Origin: GWE2-42-39 sp942493345
GTDB lineage: Bacteria > Bacteroidota > Bacteroidia > Bacteroidales > Prolixibacteraceae
Reading direction: 5' to 3'
DNA length: 64,000 nucleotides
NCBI GenBank assembly: GCA_942493345.1
Contig: OW818695.1
Span: 1,922,001-1,986,000, forward strand
Of this stretch, positions 61,903 through 64,000 are shown piece by piece. The notes under the pieces were generated by a model, which had not been told where the DNA came from, searched no databases, and saw nothing but the letters and a program-made list of their open reading frames with translations. How positions within the stretch are numbered: position 1 is the first letter of the stretch; every line of letters starts with the position of its first letter. The translations under genes were made by a program, and so were the position numbers.

Positions 61903-62670
61903 ATGCAAAAAATAAATATCCTGATTTTACTGGCAGTAAGTTTCTGGGCTTTTATTTCCTGTGGAAAAGGAAACGATCCGTCGCCGGAACTACCCGAAGG
62001 GGGAAAAAACAACACGGTCTCCATCCAGTTTTATTCGCGCCTTAGTAACGAAAAACTTTTCAATACGGGCGATTACTCTGCTGTAATAAGCCGGATTCGC
62101 GCCAACCAAAATCATGTTGCCGTACTTCACCGGGTTGATGCCGTGTACAATTTGTCTGAAATACAAAACCCGATGGTTACAATTGCCGCGGAAGCCGTAA
62201 AAATAGCACCTTTTGCATGGAACCGTTATTCAGGCACACGGGTTGAAGGCTCCGGCATTCTTATCGGGCATACGATTGCCGAAATGAAAAATACCCCGAT
62301 AAGCGACGGGTGTAGTTATTTTACTATTCCTGTAACAATAGTAACAGCCAATGGATCTATCAACATGACTTTTGCATCCATTTCTTTTGAAAATGAAAGC
62401 CAGTTGACAACAGGCGTAGCAACAATAAAAGAAAAACTGGATGATAAAACGGTGTTGGTCGGGGTAGCCGCCAAAACACTTCAAAATAAACTGAAATCGG
62501 AATTTCCGGAAGGAAATTACAAGTTTGAAGTTATCGAAAGTGCGGAAGGAAAAACAACTCAGTTTATTTTTGTGGTGACAACCCGGCAATGGGTCGTCAG
62601 CGAATATAAAGAACATGCTGTCGGATCTGATGGCATTTCCTGTTTTGATTTAAAAATTGAAAAATTATAA
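61903..62670 (+). CDS. Lipoprotein of unknown function between two phosphodiesterase genes
   Basis: 255 residues from ATG 61903 (earlier in-frame starts overlap the EEP gene). Signal peptide with lipobox FISCGKG (Cys20) followed by a Pro/Gly-rich spacer. The mature part looks beta-rich (VSIQFYSRLSNEKLFNTGDY, ... GILIGHTIAEMKN ... FIFVVTTRQWVVSEY); I recognise no family. The nine-base gap means it is co-transcribed with the EEP gene and may be a surface binding or helper protein for the same substrate. Confidence 0.75.
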   Translation: MQKINILILLAVSFWAFISCGKGNDPSPELPEGGKNNTVSIQFYSRLSNEKLFNTGDYSAVISRIRANQNHVAVLHRVDAVYNLSEIQNPMVTIAAEAVKIAPFAWNRYSGTRVEGSGILIGHTIAEMKNTPISDGCSYFTIPVTIVTANGSINMTFASISFENESQLTTGVATIKEKLDDKTVLVGVAAKTLQNKLKSEFPEGNYKFEVIESAEGKTTQFIFVVTTRQWVVSEYKEHAVGSDGISCFDLKIEKL

Positions 62671-62813
62671 ATAAATAGACAAGAGGGAATTATATTCGCA
62701 CGCAAACCGAAAATGTATAACTGCCATTCTCCCGTGGCTTCGGGATTGGAGACTTAATTGAGAAGCAGGCAGTCGTTACGAACATTAATAAATCCAAAAA
62801 TAAAAGTTGAAAA

Positions 62814-63630
62814 ATGATCTAAAACTTATATTTTTGTTCCTTATTGCTATTCAGTTTATTTTGTTTGCTTCCAGGCGTATCGGCACAGGAAAGCAAAAGC
62901 AGCGAGACCGGTTAAACTGAAAGTATTGTGTTATAACCTCCGTTTTGGTGAACTGGCCTCGCTGGAAGAGCTGGCCGGGTTCATCAAAAGTCAGAATCCC
63001 GATATGGTAGCTTTGCAGGAAGTTGATGTAAAAACACACCGTCCGCGGGCGCCACATCAAAACGGGAAAGATTTTATCACCGAATTGGGCTTCCGCACAG
63101 GGATGCTGACCGCCTACGCCAAAACAATACCTCACGAGGGCGGATATTATGGGATCGGCATTCTTTCCAAATTCCCGTTTGTGGAAACACGCCGGATCAT
63201 GCTGCCTTTCCCCGAAGGCGCGAAAGAACAACGGGCTATGCTGTTCAGTAACATTGAGCTGCCCAACGGTCAGTTGCTGACTTTTGTATGCACTCACCTC
63301 GATTATACAATATCATCGGTTCGTCAGGAGCAGGTAAAAGCGTTGAACGAAACGCTGAAAGGCAATCCGTATCCGATGATCGTATGCGGTGATTTTAACG
63401 CAACGCCCGATTCGCCGGAAATCAGCCAGGGCATGGCGGCATGGAAGCAGGTTACAAATTCCGACTTTACAATTCCGGCCAATAATCCAAAATCAAAGAT
63501 CGATTACATTTTCTGCTTTCCTGAAAAGCAGTGGAAAGTTATTTCAACCGAAACACCCCGGGTGCCTTTTTCCGACCATTTGCCGGTAAATGCCGATCTG
63601 GAATTGACATTTCTCCTTACGTACCAATGA
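62814..63630 (+). pseudogene. Second EEP-family phosphodiesterase gene, disrupted at its 5' end
   Basis: The body (from about 62911) is intact: VLCYNLRFGELA, MVALQEVDVKTHR, CTHLDYT, CGDFNATPDS and FSDHLPVNADLE are EEP motifs, paralogous to the gene at 61097. Upstream, a signal peptide is recognisable from ATG 62814 in another frame (NLYFCSLLLFSLFCLLPGVSA, in pieces), but codon 3 is a stop (TAA at 62820; AAA would give MIKNLY) and a frameshift lies near 62900-62908. As read it could not be exported. Decay or sequence error. Confidence 0.75.
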
Positions 63631-64000
63631 CAGATTTCCTATTTTGTCACCCTGACGTAAGGAAAGGGTCTCATGATCAGTGTTCTGAAGTAACAGATTC
63701 TTCATTACCCCCGATGCTTCGGGGCAGAATGACAAGGGAAATGGACTGTCATCTACGCATTGTGCCTAATAAAAAATTAGGTAGGTTCTCGAATGACAAA
63801 CCGTTATTTGATGTAAACAACAGTAGTTGTACCGTGATAATATAGAAATACTTTTGGGCATTTTCCTTTTTACCCGAAACAAGACTCAGAGCAAACGCAT
63901 CTAATTTTTTTATTCCCCAGTATGCAGGGCTACACTTTATACCGATCATTTTGAAACTGAAATGATGATATTTAGACAAACCAACGGCCTGAAAGGCCAG
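63631..64000. other. Non-coding end of the window
   Basis: Apart from the palindromic repeat at 63659-63736 nothing is recognised here. Short open frames on both strands look random. A hairpin GGCCTGAAAGGCC lies in the last 15 bases. Confidence 0.5.
63659..63736. repeat. Palindromic dispersed repeat (GTCATTCTGAGC family), copy 4
   Basis: GAAAGGGTCTCATGATCAGT ... CAGATTCTTCATTACC ... GGCAGAATGACAAGG. Shares its ends with copy 3 at 60950-61006. Confidence 0.6.

Overview
The window is chromosomal DNA of a Bacteroidota bacterium. Evidence: two SusC/SusD pairs each preceded by an ECF sigma/FecR anti-sigma pair, a PorZ-like type IX secretion component, DUF4292 and SPOR lipoproteins, and promoter-like sequences of the TTTG / TAnnTTTG type. 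Gene order and the multi-domain hybrid kinases resemble the Marinilabiliales/Prolixibacteraceae, but that placement is an inference. No rRNA, tRNA or CRISPR array was seen.

Layout. 0-9 kb: 3' end of ruvB, a glutamine cyclotransferase-like lipoprotein, a polysaccharide flippase, then a tightly overlapping operon of a CheR-type methyltransferase and two hybrid histidine kinases. 9.2-10.3 kb: a complete IS with a YREK-type (IS4-like) transposase, inserted just upstream of rpiB. 10.3-18.5 kb: rpiB-lutB-rrf2, a VanZ-like gene, hemW, and the cluster dut-TPR lipoprotein-DUF4292-EnvC-like. 18.5-22.3 kb: a MITE-like inverted-repeat segment, a methyltransferase, a MATE exporter and a protein of unknown function followed by an array of 21-bp hairpin repeats. 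22.5-25.3 kb: an AT-rich accessory island with an HNH-like mini-protein, a RloA/RloB (AbiL-like) ATPase-Toprim pair and an XRE regulator. 25.4-31.9 kb: Crp, OsmC, AraC, YceI, pirin, a membrane-bound winged-helix regulator and a Gfo/Idh/MocA oxidoreductase.

31.9-40 kb (minus strand) is a porphyrin/heme locus: a small membrane protein, a TonB-dependent receptor, a PAT-type MFS permease, hemN, protoporphyrinogen oxidase and ferrochelatase. This gene set is consistent with import of a tetrapyrrole and its conversion to heme. Three of these genes are preceded by near-identical elements of about 135-160 bp; two encode an intact Cys/His-containing 45-52 aa peptide whose stop overlaps the next start codon, and the third is frameshifted. 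I do not recognise this element; it is the most novel-looking signal in the window.

40-46.8 kb: two SPOR-domain proteins, an aminotransferase homologue that has lost its PLP lysine, recO, porZ and rdgB. 46.9-63.6 kb: two sigma/anti-sigma/SusCD units. The second continues into two secreted endonuclease/exonuclease/phosphatase-family proteins flanking an unknown lipoprotein and has no glycosidase, which suggests uptake of a phosphodiester substrate. The second susC, second susD and last phosphodiesterase gene carry several single-base frameshifts, a nonsense codon and a scrambled TonB plug segment, so this part is either decaying or poorly assembled. Palindromic dispersed repeats sit in many gaps.
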